Assembly: GCA_025936825.1 (NCBI GenBank)
Contig: JAICSO010000003.1
Coordinates: 186,001 to 250,000 of the forward strand
Source of the DNA: Terriglobales bacterium
GTDB lineage: Bacteria > Acidobacteriota > Terriglobia > Terriglobales > Acidobacteriaceae
DNA: 64,000 nucleotides
Reading direction: 5' to 3'
In this document: positions 17,345 to 25,180 of the stretch, in pieces
Layout of the letters: each line of letters begins with the position of its first letter
Position numbering within the stretch: position 1 is the first letter of the stretch
Program-made: the position numbers and the translations under genes
The notes under the pieces: generated by a model
Database searches by the model: none
Told to the model about the DNA's origin: nothing
What the model saw: the letters and a program-made list of their open reading frames with translations, nothing else

Positions 17345-18822
17345 TTTCTTCTCCACAGCACGCCTTCTTTGGTTTGCTCGATGAGAATGCCTTGCGCCAC
17401 GAGTTCGGCACGTATTTTGTCCGACGTGGCGAAATCGCGCGCTTTTCGCGCTGCAACCATCTGCTCGACCTTGGCGTCGATTTGCGCATCGGTCAACGCG
17501 GACGAACGGAGAATTTCCTCTAATTCAGCACTGATGTCCTTTTCACGACCTTCGGCTTTTGCCCATTCATAAATTCGTTGCATCTGGGCGACGTCGTCGT
17601 CTTGCAAAACCGAGAAGATTCGATCGAATTGTTCGAGTGGCGCGAGGAGTGCCGCCACATCGCCAGATTTGACGTTCCCCGCGTCCATTGCCGTATTCAC
17701 CGCGCGAATCATGTCGAAGATCGCTGCTTGCCCCTGGGCGGTATTCAGGTCATCGTCGAGGGCGTCGCGCAGTCGTTTTGACGTTTGCTGGCCCAGGGTG
17801 GTCATCGTCAGCGATGATCCGTCCGCAAATTTCCCCGCCAGGCGCTGACGGAAATTGCGCAGACGATCCACCGAGGCGGCTGCCTGCTGCAGGCCATCAA
17901 ACGTGAAATTCAACTGGTTGCGATACGGCACTGAAGTCAGAAGATAACGGATGGTCGAAGGCTTGTATCCCTTGAGCACGAGGTCGCGCAACGTAAAGAA
18001 ATTTCCAGCGCTCTTCGACATCTTCTCGCCTTCGACCAGCAGGAAGCGCGCGTGAAACCAGAAATGCGCGAACGGTTTGCCGGTCAGTGACTCCGACTGT
18101 GCAATTTCATTCTCGTGATGCGGGAAAATCAGATCTTCGCCGCCAGCATGCAGGTCGAAGCTTTCACCCAGTTCCTGCATCGACATTACCGAGCACTCGA
18201 TATGCCAGCCGGGGCGGCCGGGACCAATTACGCTGTCCCATGAAGCCTCTCCGGGCTTAGGTGCTTTCCATAGTGCGAAATCGCGGGCATTGTCCTTTTC
18301 GTATTCATCGACATCGACGCGAGCGCCGTCTTCCATACCGGCGAAATCTTTTTTGGAAAGCTTTCCGTACGCGGGGAACTTGGCAATCCTGAAATAATAG
18401 GAGCCGTCGTCAGTTTTGTACGCGTACCCCATCTCCACCAGTTTGGCGATGAATTCCGCCATCCGTGCAATGTTTTCCGTGGCACGGACGATCTGCGGCT
18501 GTTCGATCCTGAGCGCGCCCGCGTCTTCAAAAAAAGCCTTCTGATACTTCGCCGTGTACTGCTGCACGGTTAGGCCAGCTGCTGCCGCATTGCGAATGAT
18601 TTTGTCGTCCACGTCGGTAATATTCATGACGTGCTTGACTTTGTATCCGCCCAGCTGCAAGTAGCGTCGCAGGATGTCGACCGCGATGAAGGTCCGGAAA
18701 TTGCCGATGTGGCCATAGTCGTAGACCGTCGGCCCGCACGCGTACATGCGGACCTCGTTGCCCACCAGCGGCCGAAACTCCTCAACTTTGGCGGAAAGTG
18801 TATTGAACAGGCGCAGAGCCAT
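17341..18822 (-). CDS. cysS: cysteinyl-tRNA synthetase
   Basis: 493 residues, full family length, ATG at 18822. Class I signatures are present: CGPTVYDYGHIGNFR (HIGH motif and zinc-binding Cys) and EKMSKSAGNFF (KMSKS). GWHIECSVM and HHENEIAQSE supply the other zinc ligands. The C-terminal DALR-type helical domain ends in LVAQGILIEQTKEGVLWRRK. The enzyme charges tRNA-Cys. The next gene overlaps its stop by four bases. A perfect hairpin, AAACGC TTCT GCGTTT at 18869-18884, lies between it and pgsA upstream. Confidence 0.96.
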   Translation of the reverse strand: MALRLFNTLSAKVEEFRPLVGNEVRMYACGPTVYDYGHIGNFRTFIAVDILRRYLQLGGYKVKHVMNITDVDDKIIRNAAAAGLTVQQYTAKYQKAFFEDAGALRIEQPQIVRATENIARMAEFIAKLVEMGYAYKTDDGSYYFRIAKFPAYGKLSKKDFAGMEDGARVDVDEYEKDNARDFALWKAPKPGEASWDSVIGPGRPGWHIECSVMSMQELGESFDLHAGGEDLIFPHHENEIAQSESLTGKPFAHFWFHARFLLVEGEKMSKSAGNFFTLRDLVLKGYKPSTIRYLLTSVPYRNQLNFTFDGLQQAAASVDRLRNFRQRLAGKFADGSSLTMTTLGQQTSKRLRDALDDDLNTAQGQAAIFDMIRAVNTAMDAGNVKSGDVAALLAPLEQFDRIFSVLQDDDVAQMQRIYEWAKAEGREKDISAELEEILRSSALTDAQIDAKVEQMVAARKARDFATSDKIRAELVAQGILIEQTKEGVLWRRK

Positions 18823-18941
18823 AGCGTCGAAAGAACTTCAATTCTATCGGCACCGGAGAATATCGGGCAAACGCTTCTGCGTTTCAGCCCCAGAGTTTAC
18901 CAACGGCATGGGTGCTGGGCTGCAATCCGCGCTGGATCAAG

Positions 18942-19703
18942 TCACCTAGAGGCTTGCGGGTGATTCATCGCGTGCAAGCGCTGGCCCACCAAGTAAACGT
19001 AGTGCAGGCCGGAAACAATCGTGAAGAAAAACGTGGCGTTAAGGGATAACCTGCGACCGACCCACACCCAGTGGGCGGCATAGACTTGGAAGAGCATCAC
19101 GAACAATACCGCGGCGACCTGAGCGAACGTGTTCGCTTTGCCGAAAACGCTTGGCCGGAAATCACGGAGGCCCGCGATCGTGTACAGCACCCCGCTCACC
19201 AAGAGGATGCACACGTCTCGGCTGAAGACGAGGACGGTGTACTTCCAGGGAATCAAATTAACAACGGAAAGCACCAGGAAGATTGTGCTCAGCAGCATTT
19301 TGTCGGCGATCGGATCAAGGTATTGGCCCAGCAAGGTCTGCTGATGCAGACGTCGAGCCAGCAAGCCATCCAGGCCGTCGCTAAGGCCTGCCAACAGCGT
19401 AAGGATCAGCGCACCCTTGAAATGATGCTCCAGCAGTTTGTTGACTATAAATGGCAGAAACGCCATGCGCGCGAGCGTCAGTTGGTTTGGGGCGCTGAGG
19501 ATATGAGAGATCCGGAACGCTGCCGCTTTCGAAGCGCTGCCGACCGATGTAGAGCTCTGCTGCACCACTCGATTTTCGCTGTCCGCAGCAGCCATTTGCA
19601 ACTGCAGGGGACGGAATGGCGATTCTGTCGGCTTATGCTGCAGCTTATAGGCTTGTTCGGCACAATCGCTCATGGGAGCGGTTTGCCAAGGTCGAGAACG
19701 CAT
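18942..19703 (-). CDS. pgsA: CDP-alcohol phosphatidyltransferase (PgsA-like)
   Basis: 253 residues as the longest frame from ATG 19703. The CDP-alcohol phosphatidyltransferase motif is intact: SDGLDGLLARRLHQQT...GQYLDPIADK, with its metal-binding aspartates. Several membrane helices follow. PgsA makes phosphatidylglycerol-phosphate from CDP-diacylglycerol and glycerol-3-phosphate; the substrate is inferred by similarity. The first 70 residues are hydrophilic and unlike the family, so translation may start further in, at Met11 (19673), Met37 (19595) or later. A tRNA promoter overlaps the 5' end of the long version. PNQLTLARM marks the true family start. Confidence 0.88.
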   Translation of the reverse strand: MRSRPWQTAPMSDCAEQAYKLQHKPTESPFRPLQLQMAAADSENRVVQQSSTSVGSASKAAAFRISHILSAPNQLTLARMAFLPFIVNKLLEHHFKGALILTLLAGLSDGLDGLLARRLHQQTLLGQYLDPIADKMLLSTIFLVLSVVNLIPWKYTVLVFSRDVCILLVSGVLYTIAGLRDFRPSVFGKANTFAQVAAVLFVMLFQVYAAHWVWVGRRLSLNATFFFTIVSGLHYVYLVGQRLHAMNHPQASR

Positions 19704-19712
19704 CAGTAAAAT
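19683..19712 (+). promoter_or_regulatory. promoter of tRNA-Val
   Basis: TTGCCA (19683-19688) and TAAAAT (19707-19712) with an 18-base spacer. Transcription would start near 19719, about 33 bases before the tRNA. Confidence 0.5.
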
Positions 19713-19751
19713 AGATTTGTAGCTGCTCCATCCTCAACGTTCCAGCTCAAT

Positions 19752-19828
19752 AGGCCCGTAGCTCAGTTGGTTAGAGCGCTTCCTTGACACGGAAGAGGTC
19801 GATGGTTCGAGTCCATTCGGGCCTACCA
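19752..19828 (+). tRNA. tRNA-Val (GAC)
   Basis: Complete 77-base cloverleaf. Acceptor AGGCCCG (19752-19758) pairs with CGGGCCT (19818-19824). The D stem is GCTC/GAGC and the anticodon stem CTTCC/GGAAG with loop TTGACAC, giving anticodon GAC. The T arm is GATGG-TTCGAGT-CCATT. Discriminator A and CCA are encoded. Confidence 0.97.
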
Positions 19829-19856
19829 TTTCGCAAACGTTCGGCGAAATAAGTTT
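19828..19856 (+). terminator. possible weak terminator after tRNA-Val
   Basis: ATTTCGC (19828-19834) and GCGAAAT (19844-19850) form a perfect 7-base stem with a 9-base loop, followed by AAGTTTT. The stem is AT-rich and the T-run short. Confidence 0.35.
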
Positions 19857-20030
19857 TCGATTTCCATTTGTCGAAACTGGACAATGCGGAACTTTTCTCC
19901 GCTGCCGCACGTACAAAGAACTAAGCTCCCCATTGAATACCTGCGCGACCCCGCCGCCAGCGGCGCACCTCCGAGGTCGTGCAGGTGTAATCATCCAACG
20001 CTATCGATTTCATCTGGCAGGAGGTTCATT

Positions 20031-20936
20031 ATGCAAGCGGCGGTCATGAACCAGCATTTCAGCGCAGCGACACGTGTGGCCTCAGAAGTCGAGAACGAGA
20101 AAGCTCACAGACAGAAGTCCCGGTTGGCTTACGTACTCTCGGCGATGGTGGCCTTATCGGCAGCGACGATATCAATCATCGGCATCGCGTTTCCTTCGAT
20201 CTATCGCGGCAATTGGGGCAGTGGTACGTCGATAGGTAACGACCTGGTGACATTGGTCGTCGCCGTGCCGACCTTAAGTTTCGCCATTGTTTATTCCGTT
20301 CGCGGATCAATCCGTGCAACGCTGTTGTGGTTGGGAGCGTTGTACTACATGTTCTACAACTACGCTTTCTACGTGTTCGGCATACCCGTCACGAAGCTCT
20401 ACCTGCCCATCATTGTGACTTTTGCGCTTGCCGGGCTGTCGTTGGCATTAGGGATGGGCAGCCTCGATATCGGAACCATAGCTGCCAGGTTCAGTCCGCG
20501 GACGCCGGGAAAGCCTATTGCCGTGTATTTGTCTTTGGCAGCAGTAATGGTTTCCATCCTTTGGTGCAAGCCGTGGATCAAATTCCTGCTGACCGGACGC
20601 GTTCCTGATGTCAATGGAAGTGAGTACGCCTACCAGGTGATTGCGGCTGTCGATCTGAGTTTCATGGTGCCCCTGCTCATCTTGGCGGCGTGCCTGCTTT
20701 GGATGCGTCGTCCTTGGGGCTACGTACTCGGCGCGATGATGAGTTTGCAAGGCGCAGTCTACAACGCAGTCATGGGAACGGTGTGCGTTTTCAATTGGAG
20801 GTTGACGGGCGCAAAACTGTTTTCTGACTGGTTCGTCAGCTGTTTGGTGGGCGTGAGCCTATGTCTATTGTGTGTTTGCGCCTTGGTACTCGGCGTAAGA
20901 AAGGTGCAAATGACCACATCGCTCAATGCCACGTAG
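20031..20936 (+). CDS. polytopic membrane protein, unknown function
   Basis: 301 residues; ATG 20031 chosen for its strong Shine-Dalgarno (GCAGGAGG, spacing 7) over an upstream in-frame start. A hydrophilic N-terminus of about 30 residues is followed by some eight hydrophobic segments, among them LAYVLSAMVALSAATISIIG, LVTLVVAVPTLSFAIVYSV, LPIIVTFALAGLSLALGM, MVPLLILAACLLWM and FVSCLVGVSLCLLCVCALVL. No transporter or enzyme signature is visible. It stands alone downstream of tRNA-Val. Confidence 0.8.
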   Translation: MQAAVMNQHFSAATRVASEVENEKAHRQKSRLAYVLSAMVALSAATISIIGIAFPSIYRGNWGSGTSIGNDLVTLVVAVPTLSFAIVYSVRGSIRATLLWLGALYYMFYNYAFYVFGIPVTKLYLPIIVTFALAGLSLALGMGSLDIGTIAARFSPRTPGKPIAVYLSLAAVMVSILWCKPWIKFLLTGRVPDVNGSEYAYQVIAAVDLSFMVPLLILAACLLWMRRPWGYVLGAMMSLQGAVYNAVMGTVCVFNWRLTGAKLFSDWFVSCLVGVSLCLLCVCALVLGVRKVQMTTSLNAT

Positions 20937-21225
20937 AGGTTTGGCCGACTATCACCTGGGATCGCGAGTATCCCGTTTTGGCTGTGAAACCAGCCGTTAT
21001 CAAGGGCCGCATTACCAGCGTGTAGGGGCTGCGGCCACAGGAAACCGGCATCGAACTTATGGGAGACATTCTTCTGCTCGTAACACCCCCGAGTTCCCGC
21101 CGTAATGGGCGGTAATCTCGTCTTTCCGTCGAGAAGATTTGAGAATTCGAGAAGAGCAGATTCGTGGGCTTTCCGGCCCATTTATCTGCCCTTCTTGTCG
21201 AATTTGAACAGTTTGGGGTAAACCG

Positions 21226-22008
21226 ATGGGAACTCCTGGTATTTTGCGGGCGCTTCTTCTTACCGACGAAGAAGCGACCATCAGAGATTTCAGCGTTATC
21301 TGCGGGGAGTTGGGAATCGAGGCGCAGTCACATCTCGATCAGCGCGAGATCGATCAGCACTTGAACGACAACAAGTATGCAGCCGTCGTGATCGACTTCG
21401 ACAACGCAGAACTCCGCGAGCGGCACCTTCCGGCATTGCAAGAGAGCCAGTTGAACAAACATTCGGTAATCGTCGCGGTCGCCGCGAACGCCAAAAACCT
21501 GGAACGCGCACTGCACTGTCGTGCTCATTTTGTGTTGAAGCGCCCGATGGATGAGATCGAGATTCGGCGGACTCTTCGAGCGGCCTACGATTTCATGCTT
21601 ACCAATCGCCGGCGTCAGTTCCGCTGTCCCCAAATACTTCCGGTTCGCCTGAGACTGGTACGATCCGGAGGCACATTCGAGTGTTCAACTGTAAACATCA
21701 GCGCGAAAGGCGTCGCCATTTATAGTTCTACGCGGCTGAAGCCCACCGAATCCGTCGACCTGGAGATTGTATTGCCGGATGGCTTCGTAGTTCTTGCCTC
21801 CGGTCTCGTGGTGTGGGATGACGGGCTGGGCAAAAGTGGCATCAACTTCCAGGTGCGCACTCCTGAGATACGTCAGAAGCTGGACACATGGTTGAACGCG
21901 CAGGCCTCGGCGATGGCAAGGATGGAAGTCACTTCCCGCGACTTCTCGCAGATCTTACCCCCCAAGAACACAAATCCTCGCCCGATGCTCTCGAGAGTCA
22001 CTAGATAG
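21226..22008 (+). CDS. receiver-like plus PilZ domain protein
   Basis: 260 residues; ATG 21226 with GGGGT upstream. Residues about 8-120 resemble a response-regulator receiver: strand LRALLLTDEE, a possible phospho-acceptor in AAVVIDFDN, and HFVLKRPMDE in place of the usual Lys-Pro. Residues about 130-230 form a PilZ domain: NRRRQFRCPQILPVRLRLV supplies the RxxxR-type arginines and CSTVNISAKGVAIYS the D/NxSxxG-type motif, so cyclic-di-GMP binding is plausible. Such proteins couple a signal to motility or surface properties. No kinase gene is adjacent. Confidence 0.82.
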   Translation: MGTPGILRALLLTDEEATIRDFSVICGELGIEAQSHLDQREIDQHLNDNKYAAVVIDFDNAELRERHLPALQESQLNKHSVIVAVAANAKNLERALHCRAHFVLKRPMDEIEIRRTLRAAYDFMLTNRRRQFRCPQILPVRLRLVRSGGTFECSTVNISAKGVAIYSSTRLKPTESVDLEIVLPDGFVVLASGLVVWDDGLGKSGINFQVRTPEIRQKLDTWLNAQASAMARMEVTSRDFSQILPPKNTNPRPMLSRVTR

Positions 22009-22082
22009 GGCTATCAAGGGAGTGCTGCCACGAAGCATGTCCCCGAAAGGCAACTCAAGATTATTGGTAGATTGGCCGGAAT

Positions 22083-22295
22083 TCAGGCGACTCGGCCCAC
22101 ACGGAATGGCGCGCTGAGTAGGCGCGCAGGCAAGAAAATGATTGCCGTGATCAGCGCCAGGACCCCGTGCACGGTGATCCCCACAATGCGAAATGGAAGC
22201 AGCAGAAGCCAGACGATCGGGTAGAGCACCAGCGCAACCAGCGCCAGTGGCCAGCAGAGGATAAACAGAATGCACCACAGGAAGAATGCAGCCAT
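22083..22295 (-). CDS. small hydrophobic membrane protein
   Basis: 70 residues from ATG 22295, preceded by GGGGGT; a TTG at 22322 would extend it. Two long hydrophobic stretches (FFLWCILFILCWPLALVALVL and FRIVGITVHGVLALITAIIFL) suggest two membrane passes. Function unknown. It sits between the PilZ gene and the racemase homolog. Confidence 0.65.
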   Translation of the reverse strand: MAAFFLWCILFILCWPLALVALVLYPIVWLLLLPFRIVGITVHGVLALITAIIFLPARLLSAPFRVGRVA

Positions 22296-22384
22296 AGAGA
22301 CCCCCAGTCTCAAAATACGCAAAACTCCGGCCAGAAGTTCCCTCTACGGTAAAGCAAACGGCGAAGCACACACTGGCGACCGCT

Positions 22385-23077
22385 TCACCTCAGAAGCTCA
22401 TCTACAATCGCCCCGACGTGGATGACGGTGGTGTCCAGAAACTCGATTCCGGCACCCGATCCGCGTAAGAGCAGCGGCAGTTCCGTCCCAGCGAGCACGA
22501 TAGCTTCGACGCCGTCATCGGCCTGCATGCGGTGCGCGAAGCGTAGAATCTCGGCCCTGGTTTCCGGCACCAACTGGTTCTTCAGAAGCTCGCCAATATA
22601 TTTCTGATGGATGTATTGCTGCTCGGCTTCGGTGGGTGTGACCAGGGCAATACCGATCCGGCGGAACTCGTCCGGATAGAAACTGGCACGCATGGTGAAA
22701 CCGGTGCCGAACAGTCCCACCTTCTTGAAGCGGCGAGACTGCGCTTTCGTAGCAGTGGCCTGCACAATGCTGACGAGGGAGATTGGCGAGCGCCGCTGAA
22801 CCTGGTCGAAAACCAGGTGCGGCGTGTTAGCGGCGATGCAGCCGAATTCGGCTCCCGCGCGCACCAATGCCTCAACGCCGGACGAAATGTAATCCGCAAG
22901 CTGGCCGAGTTGGCCGGCATCGAGCATGGCGAGGCCTTTGTCCACGTCAAGGCTATTGATAATGATGTGGGGGTATCCGGCCTTAGGATCACGCTCCCGG
23001 ACACCCGCAATAATCGATCGGTAGTAGTCAATCGTGGACTCCGGCCCCAGCCCGCCAATGATGCCCAATGTGCGCAT
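22385..23077 (-). CDS. aspartate/glutamate racemase family protein lacking the canonical cysteines
   Basis: 230 residues with a clear Asp/Glu racemase fold: TLGIIGGLGPESTIDYYR at the N-terminus and VGLFGTGFTMRASFY in the second lobe. In characterised members one catalytic Cys precedes NT in the first lobe and the other lies in GCTE in the second. Here these read AANTPH and LAGTELPLL, so both positions lack Cys; the nearest Cys is three residues before AANT. The protein may use another chemistry, act on another substrate, or be a binding protein. It is divergent from the secreted protein gene at 23240. Confidence 0.85.
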   Translation of the reverse strand: MRTLGIIGGLGPESTIDYYRSIIAGVRERDPKAGYPHIIINSLDVDKGLAMLDAGQLGQLADYISSGVEALVRAGAEFGCIAANTPHLVFDQVQRRSPISLVSIVQATATKAQSRRFKKVGLFGTGFTMRASFYPDEFRRIGIALVTPTEAEQQYIHQKYIGELLKNQLVPETRAEILRFAHRMQADDGVEAIVLAGTELPLLLRGSGAGIEFLDTTVIHVGAIVDELLR

Positions 23078-23165
23078 GAAAGAATTGATGCAAGACAGCT
23101 ACTCAGGATTCGTTCCTTGTTCAGCGATGAACCGTCGGCTCTGGCACGCTTCCCGTACCGGTAGA

Positions 23166-23196
23166 GATAACGTTTTTTTGGGGAAGTGCCGTTATC
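23166..23196. repeat. GATAACG inverted repeat in divergent promoter region
   Basis: GATAACG (23166-23172) and CGTTATC (23190-23196) flank a T7-GGGG stretch between the racemase homolog and the secreted protein gene. It could be an operator or a hairpin. Confidence 0.4.
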
Positions 23197-23239
23197 CTTC
23201 CGCAAGGGGCCCGTTTCTTCGCGAAGGGGGTGTCAGCGC

Positions 23240-25180
23240 GTGAACCGTGATGGGATGTTACTCAGGCTTTCCTGCTGTATCTTGCCACTCTTAGTTCTAA
23301 CTTTAATTGCTCCCGGGATAGCTCAGGATGCGTTGCACTCAGCCGGGTGGGTCGTGATTTCTGTAGATGACTATCGCGACCTGCGTGCCAAAGCGTATCC
23401 GTCGGAGGCGCGACCGGAGCCGGTAGGCGTGGACGCGACGCTTACTCGAGTCGATTATGACCTGAAGATTAACGGTGACGCCGCAACGGGTCAGGCCAAT
23501 TTGACCGTGGATGTCATGAAAGACGGCTGGGTTCGCGTCCCCATTCCCGACGGCCTGCTGGTGCGCAGCGCACAGTTGGATGGCAAACTCGTTTCACTTG
23601 CGGTTGGCGCGACTAAGACTGGCGGCGAGTTGAGTGCTCTGCTTTCCAAGCCGGGGCGCGCCGTTCTTGTGCTTGATATTGCTGTGCCGGTCACCACCGC
23701 TGCTGCCAGCGAGAGTCTGGCGCTGCCGGCTACGGCCTCGGGCATTACTCACGCGACCGTCCAGCTTTCACGCCCAGACGTGGATGTTGCTGTTGGAGGT
23801 GGCCTGCTCACAGACAAGTCCGAGCAGTCTCGCGAGACGAAGTGGACGGCCTACGGCCACGGAACCGAGGCTCTGAGTTTCACCTGGCGAAGACGCACAG
23901 AGGATCATCGCAGCACGTTGCCGTTGCGGCAGCGCGGGTCGCTGATCGAGCTGGTTAGCCTCGGTGAGGACTCGACCGCTATTGTCGCGGAAGTGAATTT
24001 GGAAGTTCTGCAAGGAGCGGCGCAGGAAGAGAAGCTGCAATTAGGCGACAACATCAGCATCAACCAGGTGTCCGGAGCGAGTGTTGCCGACTGGGAGGTA
24101 AAAGGCGGCGAGCTCACGGTCAAGTTCCTCGAAGCGCTGGAGCACGACGTTCGCTTCGTGGTGAACTGCGAGACTCGGCTTCCGCGCGACGGACAGATCG
24201 CGGTCCCGATCTTTTCAGTCCAAAACATGCTGCGGCAAACGGGCGGCGTTGCCGTAGAGGTGCTTGGTGCGGGTGAAATCAAGGATGCGAAAGTGCAAGG
24301 CTTGGAAGAGGCAGACGCCAGCGATCTCGGCTCGATGGTTGCCAGCCGGCAGTCGCCCTCCCTGGCAGCGTACCGGTTTCGAAATGTGGATACCGGGCCA
24401 CGCTCATTGTCTGTCGATATTGCGCGCTACACGCAACAGGCAGTTCTGATGGCCAACGTGGAAGAGGCGCGTTACCGCGCGCTGTTCAGTAATGACGGCA
24501 AGGTGCTGGTGCAGGCGCAGTATGCGGTGCGCAACAATCAACGGAATTTCCTGAAGGTCACTTTGCCGCCGGGCGCGATGGTTTGGAGCGCCGCACTCGC
24601 AGGCAAGGCGGTGCGTCCCGGGCAATCTCCGGACGGCAGCATTCTGCTTCCGCTGGAAAAGGCGCGCGGCGGAGAGGATGCGTCGGAGTTCTCGGTAGAG
24701 TTTGTATATTTCAGCCGCGGGACCAAGTGGGATGAAAAAGGCAAAGTCACAGTTGAGTTGCCCGCGCTGGACCTGCCAATTTCCCGCACTGGCCTGCTGG
24801 TGTACTATCCGCCGCTTTTCAAAGTCTCTACCGAGCCGGGGACGTTTCACGAACAAACTTATGCTGCACCAATTTCGCCGTCTCTGACGAGTCCACCGAT
24901 CGAGGTGATGACCCGATCTGGGACCGGCGCGGGATTCACGCAGCGAGATCAATCCCTGGCTCTGAGCGATGAACAGAATGCGCCGGCGTCAGCTGATGAC
25001 AAACGCAAGAGTGCTTTCTTTGCAAAAAGCCAGGGTGTACGTGCTCGAGGCATTTTGCCGATTCGCGTATCGTTCCCAGCATTTGGACCGTCGGTGTTTC
25101 TCACCGCGCAACTGTCCAGCGCGGGTCAATCTCCCAATGCCACGTTCGATTATCAGAAGGACAAGAAAGGAGGCAGATAA
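23240..25180 (+). CDS. large secreted protein, unknown family
   Basis: 646 residues from GTG 23240 (GGGGG eight bases upstream); an in-frame start at 23186 adds 18 unlikely residues. The signal peptide is LSCCILPLLVLTLIAPGIAQ. The mature protein is beta-rich, with the pattern VSVDDYRDLRAKAYP, then TLTRVDYDLKINGDAATGQANLTVDVMKDGWVRVPIP. The same layout recurs in the next gene, so the two are paralogs. No catalytic motif is recognised. The stop codon (25178-25180) shares its last A with the ATG of the next gene, and a GGAGG site precedes that ATG. Envelope location is inferred from the signal peptide. Confidence 0.8.
   Translation: MNRDGMLLRLSCCILPLLVLTLIAPGIAQDALHSAGWVVISVDDYRDLRAKAYPSEARPEPVGVDATLTRVDYDLKINGDAATGQANLTVDVMKDGWVRVPIPDGLLVRSAQLDGKLVSLAVGATKTGGELSALLSKPGRAVLVLDIAVPVTTAAASESLALPATASGITHATVQLSRPDVDVAVGGGLLTDKSEQSRETKWTAYGHGTEALSFTWRRRTEDHRSTLPLRQRGSLIELVSLGEDSTAIVAEVNLEVLQGAAQEEKLQLGDNISINQVSGASVADWEVKGGELTVKFLEALEHDVRFVVNCETRLPRDGQIAVPIFSVQNMLRQTGGVAVEVLGAGEIKDAKVQGLEEADASDLGSMVASRQSPSLAAYRFRNVDTGPRSLSVDIARYTQQAVLMANVEEARYRALFSNDGKVLVQAQYAVRNNQRNFLKVTLPPGAMVWSAALAGKAVRPGQSPDGSILLPLEKARGGEDASEFSVEFVYFSRGTKWDEKGKVTVELPALDLPISRTGLLVYYPPLFKVSTEPGTFHEQTYAAPISPSLTSPPIEVMTRSGTGAGFTQRDQSLALSDEQNAPASADDKRKSAFFAKSQGVRARGILPIRVSFPAFGPSVFLTAQLSSAGQSPNATFDYQKDKKGGR

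Noticed and set aside
19734-19994. 86-codon minus-strand frame across tRNA-Val
   Set aside because: It is the antisense reading of a perfect tRNA (the familiar NGLEPSTSS-type false protein) and has no gene signals of its own.
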